Positions 39,264 through 49,402 are shown, counted from the first letter of the stretch. The stretch: 64,000 nucleotides of DNA from Brettanomyces bruxellensis (GCF_011074885.1 NC_054689.1:1178001-1242000), one strand, 5' to 3'. Numbers and translations are program-made. Notes: a model not told the origin generated them from the letters alone.

Positions 39264-42053
39264 ATGATTTTGTACATCAATGGTATAATTTACAGGGTTA
39301 CCAACCCATTGCGATTTCTTGAATATTTCTTTCGATGGCTTTTGGGCCGACTACCACAATTCTACGTTATTGCCTTGTTTGATACAGACTATCTTAAATA
39401 TCTAACACATCTCCAACGTTCAGGTGATTATTTGACCGGAAATCTTGGACCTAAAATAATTCGTCGTTCATCTTACAAAAAGCTTGGTCCCGCTTACCAG
39501 GCAAATATAAAGAGAACCGTCACCTGTACACCTGTTGTCTTTATTATGCCATATATCATACGAATGTGTGATCCGGATCCATCTGTTAAACATTCTGAGA
39601 AGCAGGTGGAACCACACTTTCGAAATAGACCAAAAGAAAGTGGAGATCCATTCGACGAGGAAGATGATGACTTAAAGGAAACAATAACAGACTTTAAACG
39701 ACTTCTGGATCATTTTGAGCTTCCGGCTGAATTGACTACAGTGCCGGCAAAAAGGGTCACCCGACTTTTAAGAAAAGCTTCGAGATCTGTGTCAAAAGAG
39801 CCGGTTGAGGATAATTCGGAGAATTCGGAAAGTGATGCAATATTTAATATAAGCTGGTTCAAAACGCATTTTATATTAGTTCAATCAGAGGAAAAGAGGT
39901 TGGAAAAACTTTTAGGGAAGTTAAGGGGGAAGGAATCGAGTATTGACCCATATCCGTTTGTTAAACTCTCTTCTGACCTATACACAGATCTTTTCTTCTG
40001 GAAGTACAACACCAAGAAGATACTCAAGAAATGTCCACCGGTCACTGAATTTTCACGGTTTTGTATTCTTTCCAGAAATCGCATATTTCAACAGTTTCCA
40101 AATACAAAGAAGGACATCAGCTTATTCTGGATTATAGCTCGAAGGCAGTGGGATGTCCTGTCCACCAGTGAAAAATCAAATCGGAAATTCATTGCTTCAA
40201 AGCCATATCAACCGTATGCAGATTATGACGAATTAAAAAGATTCCTTGTGTATTCTTCGGAGGATTCAGATGCTCAAGGCGATTTTGAAGAAATGTGTTT
40301 GGATGCGGGCTCAGCAAATTGGAAAGGAGTTGGATCCAAAGATGGGCTAGACCCACTTCCAAAAGAGAGGAGACGGTCGCATGAAGTTCAATTAACAGAA
40401 AAACTACCTCATATGTTGGAGGCTGATACAATTGCAGAAAATAGCTCAGAGTTACCTGAGAACGAAAGAAAAGCCCGTAATTCAATAGTGGACAAATCGA
40501 CTCAAAACATTACAGTTACTACAGCACCATGCAGTGAGAACAATGAAATGAAGAGTGAAGTTGGGTCTGAACCGTTAGTCGCAAAAGCACCGGAACCAGA
40601 TTCAGGGCGGAAAAAAGATGTGGAAACAACTGCCAAGAATATTAATACTTCTTCCACAACTGTGGTAGTTGATGAAGATTTCTCAGTGGGAGAAGAGGCA
40701 GAAGGAACTATTTTACGCAATCAAACAGATGATGTGGAAACTGAGAAAGATAATAAGCAAGCAACAGCCTATGAAGTGAGAAGTCCTTCAACGATAGTGC
40801 AAACTCCTCAAACTACACCGCCTCGGGCAGGAGATATTGAGAGTGTGCTTGCTAGCGATTTAAAGATTATGGGAACAGGATCTGATTTAGAATTTGAAGG
40901 CGGTTCGAGGAAATCTAGCATATCAAGAGATTTTGAGGATATGGGAGAAACGCCTGATGATGAAGATCAATCTTCTATATATCAGAAGCAACTGGTTGCA
41001 GAAGTTAAAAAGCGCGAATTAGCCAGCATGAATATACATAACGACGATATAAACACATCACCACTTTTAGAGGGCCGAAAAAATTCATTCATCAACGGTG
41101 TTGATGATCTTCAATTAAACATACGGCTACCATCCGGTAATAGCAGTGAAACCGAGGAAGATAGAGGATTTGAAGCAGAAGATGACGAACCGTCAAGAGT
41201 TGTCTCATTTGATAACTCTCTGGAGACAGGTACGAGCTCACCTACTGTGGAGAGTGTAAAATCCCTGCCGATGGTGAAATTGAGAAAAGTGCAGAAACAA
41301 GGCACTGGAAGAGTCTTGTCGACAAATTTAGATGTAAACGAACTTTTACATGAGGCGGACGAAGCCAGCAGTGTTCCAGAGAAGGTGGATAAGTATGAAA
41401 AGATCATAAATACAATTCTCGGGCCTTCAAACGGCCGTAAGAGAAGTTCAACGTTTATCAACGCATTATCAGGCTGGGTAAGTGCAGAAGATGGATATGA
41501 TATGGAGCACAATCCAGTGCCTAAAAGCAAATCGGGCCGTCCAAAAAGACAACGATCTTTGAACTTAATGGAGTCGCTTGACCCGGCTACCCTCGAAAAG
41601 TTGTACCAGGAAAAAAACGAGGAGGAGCTCAACGGAGTTCAGAGTATGCTAAAACATAGGGAAGAGGAGTATAAGCGGTCAAAGCTCTCGGAAAAGTACT
41701 ATAATGGAAGACACAGGTCGTTGCGGGACCGACTAAACGATCTATTAGACGATCGGATGATGGACATGGCAAATTCGGCGGAGTTCAAACATAAGATGAT
41801 TCATCCAAGGGATCTTTACGAGAGATTTGTCAATTCAAGAGCGAAACCTTGGAACGCAATCTCAAATATGGAAAAAGAACCGTACTATGAAGCATTCAAG
41901 CGACAATATTACTGGGTGATATACCACCCAGATAGAGATCAGCAAGAAGATATCATGTTTGATATTGCTCAGGTATGTATTGAGTTTGGTGATATGTCTT
42001 TGCCGGTTGTTTTGGCCTCTTTGTTTGATGCAGATAAGATAGATGACGATTGA
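39264..42053 (+). CDS. large HMG-box-like nuclear protein, unassigned
   Basis: The 929-residue frame holds two segments that read like divergent HMG boxes. The first is at about 257-320 (VTEFSRFCILSRNRIFQQFP, then WDVLSTSEKSNRKFIASKP and YADYDEL), the second at about 846-895 (HPRDLYERFVNSRAKPWNAI, then EKEPYYEAFKRQYYWV). Between them lies a long acidic, Ser/Thr-rich, probably disordered region. A basic coiled stretch (about 790-840) precedes the second box. This suggests a chromatin or transcription protein, but I cannot name it. The first 100 residues are compositionally unlike the rest, so the true start may be Met101 (39564, MCDPDPSVKHSEKQ), or an upstream exon from 38977 may exist. The HMG reading is my pattern judgement. 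Confidence 0.6.
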   Translation: MILYINGIIYRVTNPLRFLEYFFRWLLGRLPQFYVIALFDTDYLKYLTHLQRSGDYLTGNLGPKIIRRSSYKKLGPAYQANIKRTVTCTPVVFIMPYIIRMCDPDPSVKHSEKQVEPHFRNRPKESGDPFDEEDDDLKETITDFKRLLDHFELPAELTTVPAKRVTRLLRKASRSVSKEPVEDNSENSESDAIFNISWFKTHFILVQSEEKRLEKLLGKLRGKESSIDPYPFVKLSSDLYTDLFFWKYNTKKILKKCPPVTEFSRFCILSRNRIFQQFPNTKKDISLFWIIARRQWDVLSTSEKSNRKFIASKPYQPYADYDELKRFLVYSSEDSDAQGDFEEMCLDAGSANWKGVGSKDGLDPLPKERRRSHEVQLTEKLPHMLEADTIAENSSELPENERKARNSIVDKSTQNITVTTAPCSENNEMKSEVGSEPLVAKAPEPDSGRKKDVETTAKNINTSSTTVVVDEDFSVGEEAEGTILRNQTDDVETEKDNKQATAYEVRSPSTIVQTPQTTPPRAGDIESVLASDLKIMGTGSDLEFEGGSRKSSISRDFEDMGETPDDEDQSSIYQKQLVAEVKKRELASMNIHNDDINTSPLLEGRKNSFINGVDDLQLNIRLPSGNSSETEEDRGFEAEDDEPSRVVSFDNSLETGTSSPTVESVKSLPMVKLRKVQKQGTGRVLSTNLDVNELLHEADEASSVPEKVDKYEKIINTILGPSNGRKRSSTFINALSGWVSAEDGYDMEHNPVPKSKSGRPKRQRSLNLMESLDPATLEKLYQEKNEEELNGVQSMLKHREEEYKRSKLSEKYYNGRHRSLRDRLNDLLDDRMMDMANSAEFKHKMIHPRDLYERFVNSRAKPWNAISNMEKEPYYEAFKRQYYWVIYHPDRDQQEDIMFDIAQVCIEFGDMSLPVVLASLFDADKIDDD

Positions 42054-42204
42054 TTGGACTACAAGGAAAAAAAATTCACCATTCGAATTAAAGCTAGATC
42101 CTTTCACAAGAATTTTTTGTTTGTTTGTATAATACAGTAATAACGAGAACGCTAATGCTAATGACAGTGATGATGAAGTTATATCTGGTGTTAATGAAGA
42201 AACT

Positions 42205-42765
42205 TTACACCAGAAAACCAATAAAGCAAGCATCTAAAATCCGTTCGTAGTTCACCCAAGGGTGATACTTTTGAAATATCAATGTTGCATCCTTGCCTGC
42301 GTTTTCCACAAGGAGATCCCTACCTCCAGGATGAAAATCCAGATAGTTGGTAATATCAAAAACTTTGCCGTTCAAAGATACCCAACAATCTCTTCGACTG
42401 TGATGCTGCTGAAGACGAGCCTTGGTTATTCTCATGGGAAATTCAGATGGATCAATATTTCTGAGATTCTTGTTCTTCTTGATTCTTTCCCAATCCATAG
42501 CAGAGTGACCAGGTGCTAAAATAACCTTTCTTCTGCCACCCAAAGGTCCCATTCTATGTGAAGGGTTTCCTAAATTCATCCTTGATCTATTAACTGCCGG
42601 CGTCGATGAAAATGTAACATGTCTGCTTCTTCTTCCCAAACCTTTAGTTGGAGCAGACGGCACGGCAAATCTTAATTTGGCTTTCTGGTTGTCGTTATCA
42701 TTATCCAAGTCCGCAGATTTTTCTGAGGGCTCGATTATTCTTATATGGGGCATTTTTGATTCCAT
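42205..42765 (-). CDS. IRC21: cytochrome b5-domain protein Irc21
   Basis: The 186-residue protein has a C-terminal cytochrome b5-type haem-binding domain (about 112-186): RRDCWVSLNGKVFDITNYLD, then the FHPGG haem-ligand motif, AGKDATLIFQKYHPWVNYER with the second axial His, and ILDACFIGFL at the end. The N-terminal 100 residues are basic and Ser/Arg-rich. This is the Irc21 layout (S. cerevisiae YMR073C, 201 residues), related to the b5 part of Cyb5R4/Ncb5or. There is no flavin domain and no membrane anchor, so it is a soluble b5 protein. Its electron partners are not known; S. cerevisiae mutants show raised Rad52 foci. It starts at 42765 (MESKMPHIRI). Confidence 0.9.
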   Translation of the reverse strand: MESKMPHIRIIEPSEKSADLDNDNDNQKAKLRFAVPSAPTKGLGRRSRHVTFSSTPAVNRSRMNLGNPSHRMGPLGGRRKVILAPGHSAMDWERIKKNKNLRNIDPSEFPMRITKARLQQHHSRRDCWVSLNGKVFDITNYLDFHPGGRDLLVENAGKDATLIFQKYHPWVNYERILDACFIGFLV

Positions 42766-43090
42766 TTTGCAATAAAAATGAAACTTCTATTGAGGTCTAT
42801 ATACTATGGAAGTAGTTCGTAATGTGCAACAATTCTCATACACAGCTTTTATTTTAACCTTTTTAGATCTTTCTTTATTATTACTGATAGGCGCACGCAC
42901 AAAAAAAAAAAATCCCGCGAAGTGTTCCGTTAACTAAAGCCAATGAAGAATGTAATTCCATCCATTAACACATGTCTTACTCATTACGACTAAGAGGATA
43001 AGAACTTAATTTATTAAAAGTCATTCCAAATTCCCCGCCATATGTGTTCATATATATATACATTATATAGTTTGATCGATCTCGTGAATT
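42766..43090. other. intergenic region upstream of IRC21
   Basis: This is a tandem gap between CIN2 and IRC21, with a 13-A tract at 42901. No gene is visible. Confidence 0.55.
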
Positions 43091-43984
43091 TTATGATTTA
43101 CACCATTTTATGGCATCCGCTATAAAGCAACTTATTTTGGATCTATCCACATTTTCATTTAGTTTGCAGCCATTGATATATGTATATATGTGGATACCTT
43201 CAAATCTATCTGGTGACACGAAATGAAAGTTTTGATTGGTATTCATGGAATCATCTGACTGCTTCGGACGACTAAAATCATCAACGGTCAAATGGGGGTT
43301 CTGCCTTACAATTTGTAAGAGATTGCAATTTTCAATTATGAGCCGGTTTGATGCGCTATTTATTGTAATATCCAAAATGGAGTTGCTTGTATTGTGAACA
43401 CGTAATTGTTGACATGAACCTGTCACTAGGCAATCAACAAGACCATCTATAAAAAGAAATGTATCAGAATGTAGTACCAAGATCGTGTTTGTGCATCTCT
43501 CTAATGTGACTGAATTAATATTCGCTTCTTTGGGCAAACATATTATGCTATCCGAAATATTTCTAATGTATATGTTTCCGGATGCTTTATTCAGGATAAG
43601 CATCTTCTGCCGTGTCTCATCAAGCGTAGCAGTGTATACATCAGTGCTATCTGAACTCTTGTTTCCTAAACTTGAGATAGTCACATCATCCTCATTGACA
43701 AGATCTGTTTCGGGCGTATGGGAAAATCTGAACTTTTTATCTATAAATGCCGCCTTTGCCTCATCATATTGAAGAACCAAGTTCTGCAAAGATCTAATGT
43801 ACAACTTAAGATCGTAAGTAGGAATTTTGTGAGATTGTGATGCGTTTGAAAGCCATGCTTTAAGATTAATGATCTCGTTGATAATGGGTCGAAGATTATC
43901 CACAGATCGTGCATCATGAATACTCTTCTGAATTATACTCTCTTTAGTTTTATATTCACTTGATACCTTTTGAAGTTCGTCCAT
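43091..43984 (-). CDS. CIN2: tubulin-binding cofactor C, Cin2
   Basis: The roughly 297-residue product (from the ATG at 43984) has an N-terminal helical region and a C-terminal TBCC/CARP beta-helix (about 130-270). Repeating short strands include GNIYIRNISDSIICLP, CTNTILVLHSDTFLFI and VTGSCQQLRVHNTSNSILDI, followed by NRLIIENCNLLQIV. The family GTPase-activating motif is usually Q-S/C-RQ-R; here it appears as GSCQQLRVHN, so the catalytic arginine is not obvious. Cofactor C acts with D and E in tubulin folding and on Arl2/Cin4. The frame is open 23 codons upstream of the ATG (FFYKLPFIHEFIT, resembling the TBCC N-terminus) without another ATG. S. cerevisiae CIN2 has an intron, so an upstream exon may be missing here. 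Confidence 0.8.
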   Translation of the reverse strand: MDELQKVSSEYKTKESIIQKSIHDARSVDNLRPIINEIINLKAWLSNASQSHKIPTYDLKLYIRSLQNLVLQYDEAKAAFIDKKFRFSHTPETDLVNEDDVTISSLGNKSSDSTDVYTATLDETRQKMLILNKASGNIYIRNISDSIICLPKEANINSVTLERCTNTILVLHSDTFLFIDGLVDCLVTGSCQQLRVHNTSNSILDITINSASNRLIIENCNLLQIVRQNPHLTVDDFSRPKQSDDSMNTNQNFHFVSPDRFEGIHIYTYINGCKLNENVDRSKISCFIADAIKWCKS

Positions 43985-44266
43985 GGTTATAAATTCATGA
44001 ATAAAAGGGAGTTTATAAAAGAATTCCTCTTTTTGCTCTAGAATGACCAGCACTCGAGATTCTAGACGAAAGGCACGATTAGATCAATGTAGGGATGCCT
44101 GAGTGCGCTTGAATCTGAAATTTCAAAATTCTTATCGCTGAGCATTCACTCATTCATTCATTCCTTTATTATTAAATTTTTTTCTTAGACACAAGTGCCT
44201 AGTACATGCATCTGACACTTATACCCTTACATCCCATTGACAAGAATTCTATATTCTATTATCTCT

Positions 44267-45439
44267 ATGGAGAACAATTCTAATAATCGGGATAAAACTG
44301 CTGAAAGCAATACGAATGTAATATTACAGGGAGTGGCTTCTCCTAAGGCAGATCATATAACGCTCAATAATCAGGTTCGGGAATGCTTTAATACAATACA
44401 AGAATATGCTCCCGAAGAGTTGGAAATTCAACCACTGAGCAGTAGGAATGATGCCAAAAATCTGCAGAGCAAAATCAATCAGAACGAACTAATTGATAGA
44501 AGTTTAGTTGACACGAAGTTAACTCGGACCGGAGTACATGATAGTAATGATAATATGCCATCAGGTAGAAATTCAAATACAGATGTCATGAATATAGCCG
44601 TTGGTATAGACCCCAAAAAGATTTGTCAATTCTGTGGAAAGACATTTGCACACTCGGGATCTTTGGGAAGACACCTTGATTTTTTCAAAGGTAAGAAGGG
44701 TCACCCGTTTTCTTTAATTTCCAAGCTCAGAGCCAATGTGGCTAGACGTGGAGATCCAGAACTGGTAAAAGCACGCAGAAGGGAAAAAGCGAGGAAATAT
44801 AATCAAAGGGATTATGTCAAAGCTAAAAACAGAGCCAGGAGGAAGATTATGAGTAAAGTTTATCGTGTGAAAGAATCAGCAGAAATGAAATTTTATAAAT
44901 CCATTAACACACCTACACTTGAAGAAAGCCCATCATTTCCACGGCTGTTTCTTTTCTTTATCCCGTCAACTTTATGGCCCGATGATCTTCCCGACGAGTA
45001 TCAACTGAAGCAACTAATTGAATGGCTTCGAAAGGAGGTCTACAACAAAAATAGGCTCGGCATGCTCCTTACGTATATTTCGCTTGATAGAATTCTAACG
45101 AAGGTGGAGAAAGCATTTGCTCAATGGATGAATTATGACAATCAAACAAGACAAGTCCTTTGGAACAAGGAAATGAGACGAGCAGCATGTGATGCCATTG
45201 GTCAGCTCAGTTTATTTGATTTTGCAACTAGAAAAACCTATGCAGGTCTACTGGCAGATAAGAAGAAGCAGGAGATAGTTAGTGAAATAAATGGAGGAGC
45301 CGAGCGTGAAAAGACTGTAGAGGAAAAGCAATCTGAATTCACGATAGGTAATAATTCCATTTTCGATAATAGTAAAGGGGATCAATTTACTCCATCAGAA
45401 GTTGCTGAAGTTGCAAAGGCAGCTACAATTGAAGAATAG
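44267..45439 (+). CDS. zinc-finger protein of unknown function
   Basis: The 390-residue product begins at the ATG at 44267; the longer frame starts with TTG. One C2H2-type finger lies near 120-150: CQFCGKTFAHSGSLGRH, then H nine residues on, in place of the usual three to five. A strongly basic segment follows (KARRREKARKYNQRDYVKAK), suggesting nuclear localisation or nucleic-acid binding. It is followed by a helical C-terminal half with RLFLFFIPSTLWPDDLPDEY and VLWNKEMRRAACDAIGQL. The N-terminal 110 residues are Asn/Ser-rich. I do not recognise the family; it may be a lineage-specific regulator. It diverges from CIN2 over about 280 bp that includes CATT repeats. Confidence 0.65.
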   Translation: MENNSNNRDKTAESNTNVILQGVASPKADHITLNNQVRECFNTIQEYAPEELEIQPLSSRNDAKNLQSKINQNELIDRSLVDTKLTRTGVHDSNDNMPSGRNSNTDVMNIAVGIDPKKICQFCGKTFAHSGSLGRHLDFFKGKKGHPFSLISKLRANVARRGDPELVKARRREKARKYNQRDYVKAKNRARRKIMSKVYRVKESAEMKFYKSINTPTLEESPSFPRLFLFFIPSTLWPDDLPDEYQLKQLIEWLRKEVYNKNRLGMLLTYISLDRILTKVEKAFAQWMNYDNQTRQVLWNKEMRRAACDAIGQLSLFDFATRKTYAGLLADKKKQEIVSEINGGAEREKTVEEKQSEFTIGNNSIFDNSKGDQFTPSEVAEVAKAATIEE

Positions 45440-45520
45440 CATGTTCAACATACATACAGGTATATATAGACATCTTGATGTACGAGAGTACGATCCAGAA
45501 ACTTTAGAATTCTAGGCTTG

Positions 45521-45545
45521 AAAAAAAAAAAAAAAAAAAAAAAAA
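45521..45545. repeat. 25-A homopolymer in the PEX6 promoter
   Basis: Twenty-five consecutive A lie 120 bp before the PEX6 ATG, a likely nucleosome-excluding promoter tract and a hot spot for length variation. Confidence 0.9.
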
Positions 45546-45665
45546 CTATCGATAGCAGGACAATAGCGAAAATAATCAGAGTATGTGCATGACTTAAATG
45601 AGATACGGTTTCTAGTTAATTCTTCCAAACGAATAGGCATTTAAGGCAAATAAACTTGGCTAGTC

Positions 45666-48600
45666 ATGCCAATTGCATTTTCTGATATTGAGACTAAATC
45701 GATGGATGACTGGTGGAAGTTCAGACTCACGCTATCCGTTGATACACAAAGCTCTTTTCAGTATGCAATAGTAAGTGAAGAAACATACTCACTTCTGTAT
45801 GGCAACGCAAGGCCTGAAGGAAATGAAAGGGAAGATATCATTTCCTTAAAGTTTATTGGTTCTGATGTTTTCAAAAATCCCCATATTTATCCCGTTAGTG
45901 TTGGTGAAAGTGTTGAAAATGGCACTGTTGAATTGCATAATCTCCACTTGCTTCAGAAGTATGGACTATCTTTTGGAGTCGAGTTTTGCGAAGTTAAGAG
46001 GATCAGGAAGGTACTTCCATTGACAAGAATATATATTTCATTTCCAGAGGAAGTGTACAATATTCTCCGTGCAATATCAACCAATAAATTCAGGCAACTA
46101 CTTGCTGATGAAGTAGATTCGAATCCTTCCAAAGTTCTCATCCATACAGGCGATTGGTTCAGACAACTTCATGGTGACGTTTTTAAAACTGAACCAATCA
46201 AGCAGGGATACATGATTATGGCAACAGAAATTGTTGTTGTGAAAAGACAGCATAATATGTCTAGTCAAACTGAGGCTCAATGTGATTCTGAGAGTTTGCT
46301 AGAGCTCAATTCAGACATCCTCGATTTTTCTATCAGTAATGAGTCTGGCCACAAGTACAAGTTTTCAGTTGTGTCGTTGAGGAGAGATTCTCTCAAAAAA
46401 TATGTTAAGCATGATGAAGCTGACCAGTATAGCAAAGAGGACGATGAATATCACGCATGCCTTAAAGTGTCTGATATGCTAAAGATGAATATTTTGTACG
46501 GAGACTTTGTTAAAGTGTCGACAAACGGAAAGAAGGTGTGTGTACGAATTTTTCCATTTGTTGATCCAAGTAGTGTCCAATCTGGAACCATTCACTGCTC
46601 ACCTCTTTTGCTCTTAAATTTAGGGTGGCCATCAATCGTAAGTTTAGAGCCAATGGGTTCAGATCATTATCTGGGGAGCACACTATCGGATCTTTTTCCG
46701 ATTGCAACTTCGGTAACAATTTCAAGAGTGGCAATGCCGATAACATTAGATCGCAGAGTTCAAAGTTTAGCCCTCAAGAGTTTAATGCTTTACTTCAAGG
46801 AACGCCGGCGTGTGATTTGCAAAAATCAATTTGTTGGAGTCCCAATTGACACCGACTTGGGAAGAACCATGTTTGAGGTGAATCCAGAAGAAGATATACC
46901 CACAGAATTAATCGTATCTACGAAGCCAGATGTGATTATTTGGTACAAAATAACTGCCGCTGCTATCCAGACTGAAAAGGCTATTAGTACAGACAACATT
47001 TCTGATTACCGAATGTGTACTGTTGTTCCAGACAGCACAAGACTGTTACAGGCAGGTCTGTTGTCAGAAACAATTCCAACATCCGGGTGGTCAAATAACA
47101 CTCTGGATGCTTATTTCAACATTCCCAGAGTATTTACGTACCCATCGGACACGACAAATGGTTCTGGTACGTTTTCATACGCGGAAAAGCTTAGGAAGAT
47201 TGTCAAAACGTCATTTAGGATCCAGGATGAAATTTCACTTGGGGCAATGATACTACTTAAGAGTACTGTTCGATGTGCGGGCAAGTCTACATTGATGAAA
47301 AGTGTTGCAAGTGAGATTGGAGCCAACTTATTGATACTTGACGGATATGATATTTTAACGCCGGGATCACCTGGTAAGACAATCGGTACATTACGAGGCA
47401 AAGCAGACCGTGTTGTGGAAAGTTGCTCAAAGTTAATCATTTTTATCAAACACATCGAGGCTTTATCCAGGAAAACTGATCCACAACAACAACAACAACA
47501 ACAACAAAGTAGGCAGGCGAACACACTCTCATTAAAGCTTTGTGAAACCATGGTAGAATATTCAAACAAAGGTGCCATAATTGTATTTTCATCGAATGAT
47601 CCTGACTCTATCTCGGAGGTTGTTCGTTCCCATGTAGAGTTTGAAATCATGGTTGGTGTACCAAATCAGCTAGAAAGAGAGATCATGCTCAAAAGTATGA
47701 TTTCTAACATGAACGATGATGATAATCATTACGTGATGGATAACGATGTGTCATTAGAAGGCCTTTCGATCAAGAGTGCCGGTCTCTCTATTGGTGATTT
47801 AAGTTCGGTTGTTGAAGATGCCAAGAACGGAAGTATAGATAGTGCGGAGAAACTTGCGGAGGAGAATGAAATTTCAGTTGAACAACTGGTACAACTAAAT
47901 GAGGGTAGCTTTAGAGTCACACTAGAGAATTTTGAGAGTGCCATTAATAAATCTAGGGCCAAGAACAGTGATGCGATTGGAGCACCACGGATTCCAGATG
48001 TGAAGTGGGGGGATATCGGTGGTCTTGAAAATGTAAAAGGTGAAATATTGGACACCATTGAAATGCCATTGAAGCATCCGGAATTGTTTGGCGAGGGTGT
48101 GAAAAAAAGAAGTGGAATATTGTTTTATGGACCACCAGGTACTGGCAAAACGTTGCTTGCCAAAGCCATAGCAACCAACTTCTCGTTGAACTTCTTTTCT
48201 GTGAAGGGACCAGAGCTCCTTAATATGTACATTGGAGAATCTGAAGCAAACGTGCGGAGAGTGTTCCAGAAGGCACGTGATTCGAAACCATGCGTTATAT
48301 TCTTTGATGAGTTGGATTCAGTTGCTCCAAAAAGAGGAAATCAGGGTGATTCTGGTGGTGTTATGGATCGAATAGTTTCCCAGCTACTTTCAGAATTGGA
48401 TGGTATGAGCAGTTCTGGTGGTAACGGGGACGGTGTTTTTGTTGTGGGTGCAACTAACCGTCCAGATCTTTTAGATGAAGCTCTTTTACGGCCTGGAAGG
48501 TTTGATAAGATGCTTTATCTAGGAATTTCAGATACTCACGAGAAGCAGGCGAAGATAATTGAAGCATTAACTCGAAAGTTTAAACTTTCAGATGATTGTA

Positions 48601-48938
48601 AAGCACCCGAAATAGCTGCTATGTGTCCATACAACTATACGGGTGCAGACTTTTATGCTTTATGCTCTGATGCAATGCTTAATGCAATGATTCGAACCGC
48701 CGGTAAAGTTGACAAAAAGGTGGCTACGTTTAACATTGAAAGAAATTCAAAAGGTGAAAAGCCGGTAAATACGAGATATTGGTTCGATCATATTGCCAAA
48801 TCATCTGACACAAGTGTTACAGTTACATTGAAAGATTTTGAGAAGGCCAGGAAAGAGATGGTCTCGTCTGTTAGCACAGAGGAGTTGAATCATTATCTTA
48901 AAGTGAGGCAGGAGTTTGAAGGGTCTAAGAGTGGATAA
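45666..48938 (+). CDS. PEX6: peroxisomal AAA+ ATPase Pex6
   Basis: The 1090-residue protein is Pex6, which forms a hetero-hexamer with Pex1 and extracts ubiquitinated Pex5 from the peroxisome membrane. It has N-terminal domains (about 1-480), a degenerate D1 ATPase (P-loop region VRCAGKSTLMKSVASE near 537) and a complete D2: WGDIGGLENVKGEI, Walker A GPPGTGKT near 822, Walker B VIFFDELD near 876, the sensor region GATNRPDLLDEALLRPGRFD, and GADFYALCSDAML. A weak D1 with a strong D2 separates Pex6 from Cdc48. A pure CAA tract encoding eight Gln (607-614) lies within D1, just after the D1 Walker B region. S. cerevisiae Pex6 has 1030 residues. Confidence 0.95.
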   Translation: MPIAFSDIETKSMDDWWKFRLTLSVDTQSSFQYAIVSEETYSLLYGNARPEGNEREDIISLKFIGSDVFKNPHIYPVSVGESVENGTVELHNLHLLQKYGLSFGVEFCEVKRIRKVLPLTRIYISFPEEVYNILRAISTNKFRQLLADEVDSNPSKVLIHTGDWFRQLHGDVFKTEPIKQGYMIMATEIVVVKRQHNMSSQTEAQCDSESLLELNSDILDFSISNESGHKYKFSVVSLRRDSLKKYVKHDEADQYSKEDDEYHACLKVSDMLKMNILYGDFVKVSTNGKKVCVRIFPFVDPSSVQSGTIHCSPLLLLNLGWPSIVSLEPMGSDHYLGSTLSDLFPIATSVTISRVAMPITLDRRVQSLALKSLMLYFKERRRVICKNQFVGVPIDTDLGRTMFEVNPEEDIPTELIVSTKPDVIIWYKITAAAIQTEKAISTDNISDYRMCTVVPDSTRLLQAGLLSETIPTSGWSNNTLDAYFNIPRVFTYPSDTTNGSGTFSYAEKLRKIVKTSFRIQDEISLGAMILLKSTVRCAGKSTLMKSVASEIGANLLILDGYDILTPGSPGKTIGTLRGKADRVVESCSKLIIFIKHIEALSRKTDPQQQQQQQQSRQANTLSLKLCETMVEYSNKGAIIVFSSNDPDSISEVVRSHVEFEIMVGVPNQLEREIMLKSMISNMNDDDNHYVMDNDVSLEGLSIKSAGLSIGDLSSVVEDAKNGSIDSAEKLAEENEISVEQLVQLNEGSFRVTLENFESAINKSRAKNSDAIGAPRIPDVKWGDIGGLENVKGEILDTIEMPLKHPELFGEGVKKRSGILFYGPPGTGKTLLAKAIATNFSLNFFSVKGPELLNMYIGESEANVRRVFQKARDSKPCVIFFDELDSVAPKRGNQGDSGGVMDRIVSQLLSELDGMSSSGGNGDGVFVVGATNRPDLLDEALLRPGRFDKMLYLGISDTHEKQAKIIEALTRKFKLSDDCKAPEIAAMCPYNYTGADFYALCSDAMLNAMIRTAGKVDKKVATFNIERNSKGEKPVNTRYWFDHIAKSSDTSVTVTLKDFEKARKEMVSSVSTEELNHYLKVRQEFEGSKSG
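47484..47507 (+). repeat. (CAA)8 repeat in PEX6
   Basis: Eight uninterrupted CAA codons encode Gln607-614 of Pex6. Uninterrupted triplet repeats of this kind often vary in length between strains. Confidence 0.95.
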
Positions 48939-49402
48939 AAAAGAGTGTAAATTTAGAAAAGAGTAAGGAAGCAGATCAAGTCGAATAAATATTGAAGGCT
49001 TTTAGTGGTAAATTTGTATTAATATAGGTTGTATTAATATATGTCAACTGTCAAATAAGTTAAATAGGCATTTACCAATGAACGATGCATACGTTGAGTA
49101 GGTTGATTGGTCCGCTGGGTGGAGTAATGCAGGGGAAAAAAATATAAGGGATTGGGTGAGAGAAATGAGAGTCAAAAATTTTTACATTGACTGGTGGTCG
49201 TCGAGAGGATCCGGAGGGAGTTAAAAAAAAAAAAAAGTGGGAGTGTGTTCCAAGTGTAAAAAATATTTCCAGCTCTGGGTCAGTTGTCCACAAGTGCTGT
49301 CGTAAGACAAATAAAACAACAAAGAAAGGCTTTCATATTTTTTTTTTATATCGAACGAAAAGGGCCAGATACATATTTGAAGTGGAGTATCGTGAGTGAA
49401 AA
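48939..49402. other. intergenic region upstream of SRP68
   Basis: This is a tandem gap between PEX6 and SRP68, with a 14-A run at about 49224 and a T-run near 49340. No gene is visible. Confidence 0.55.
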
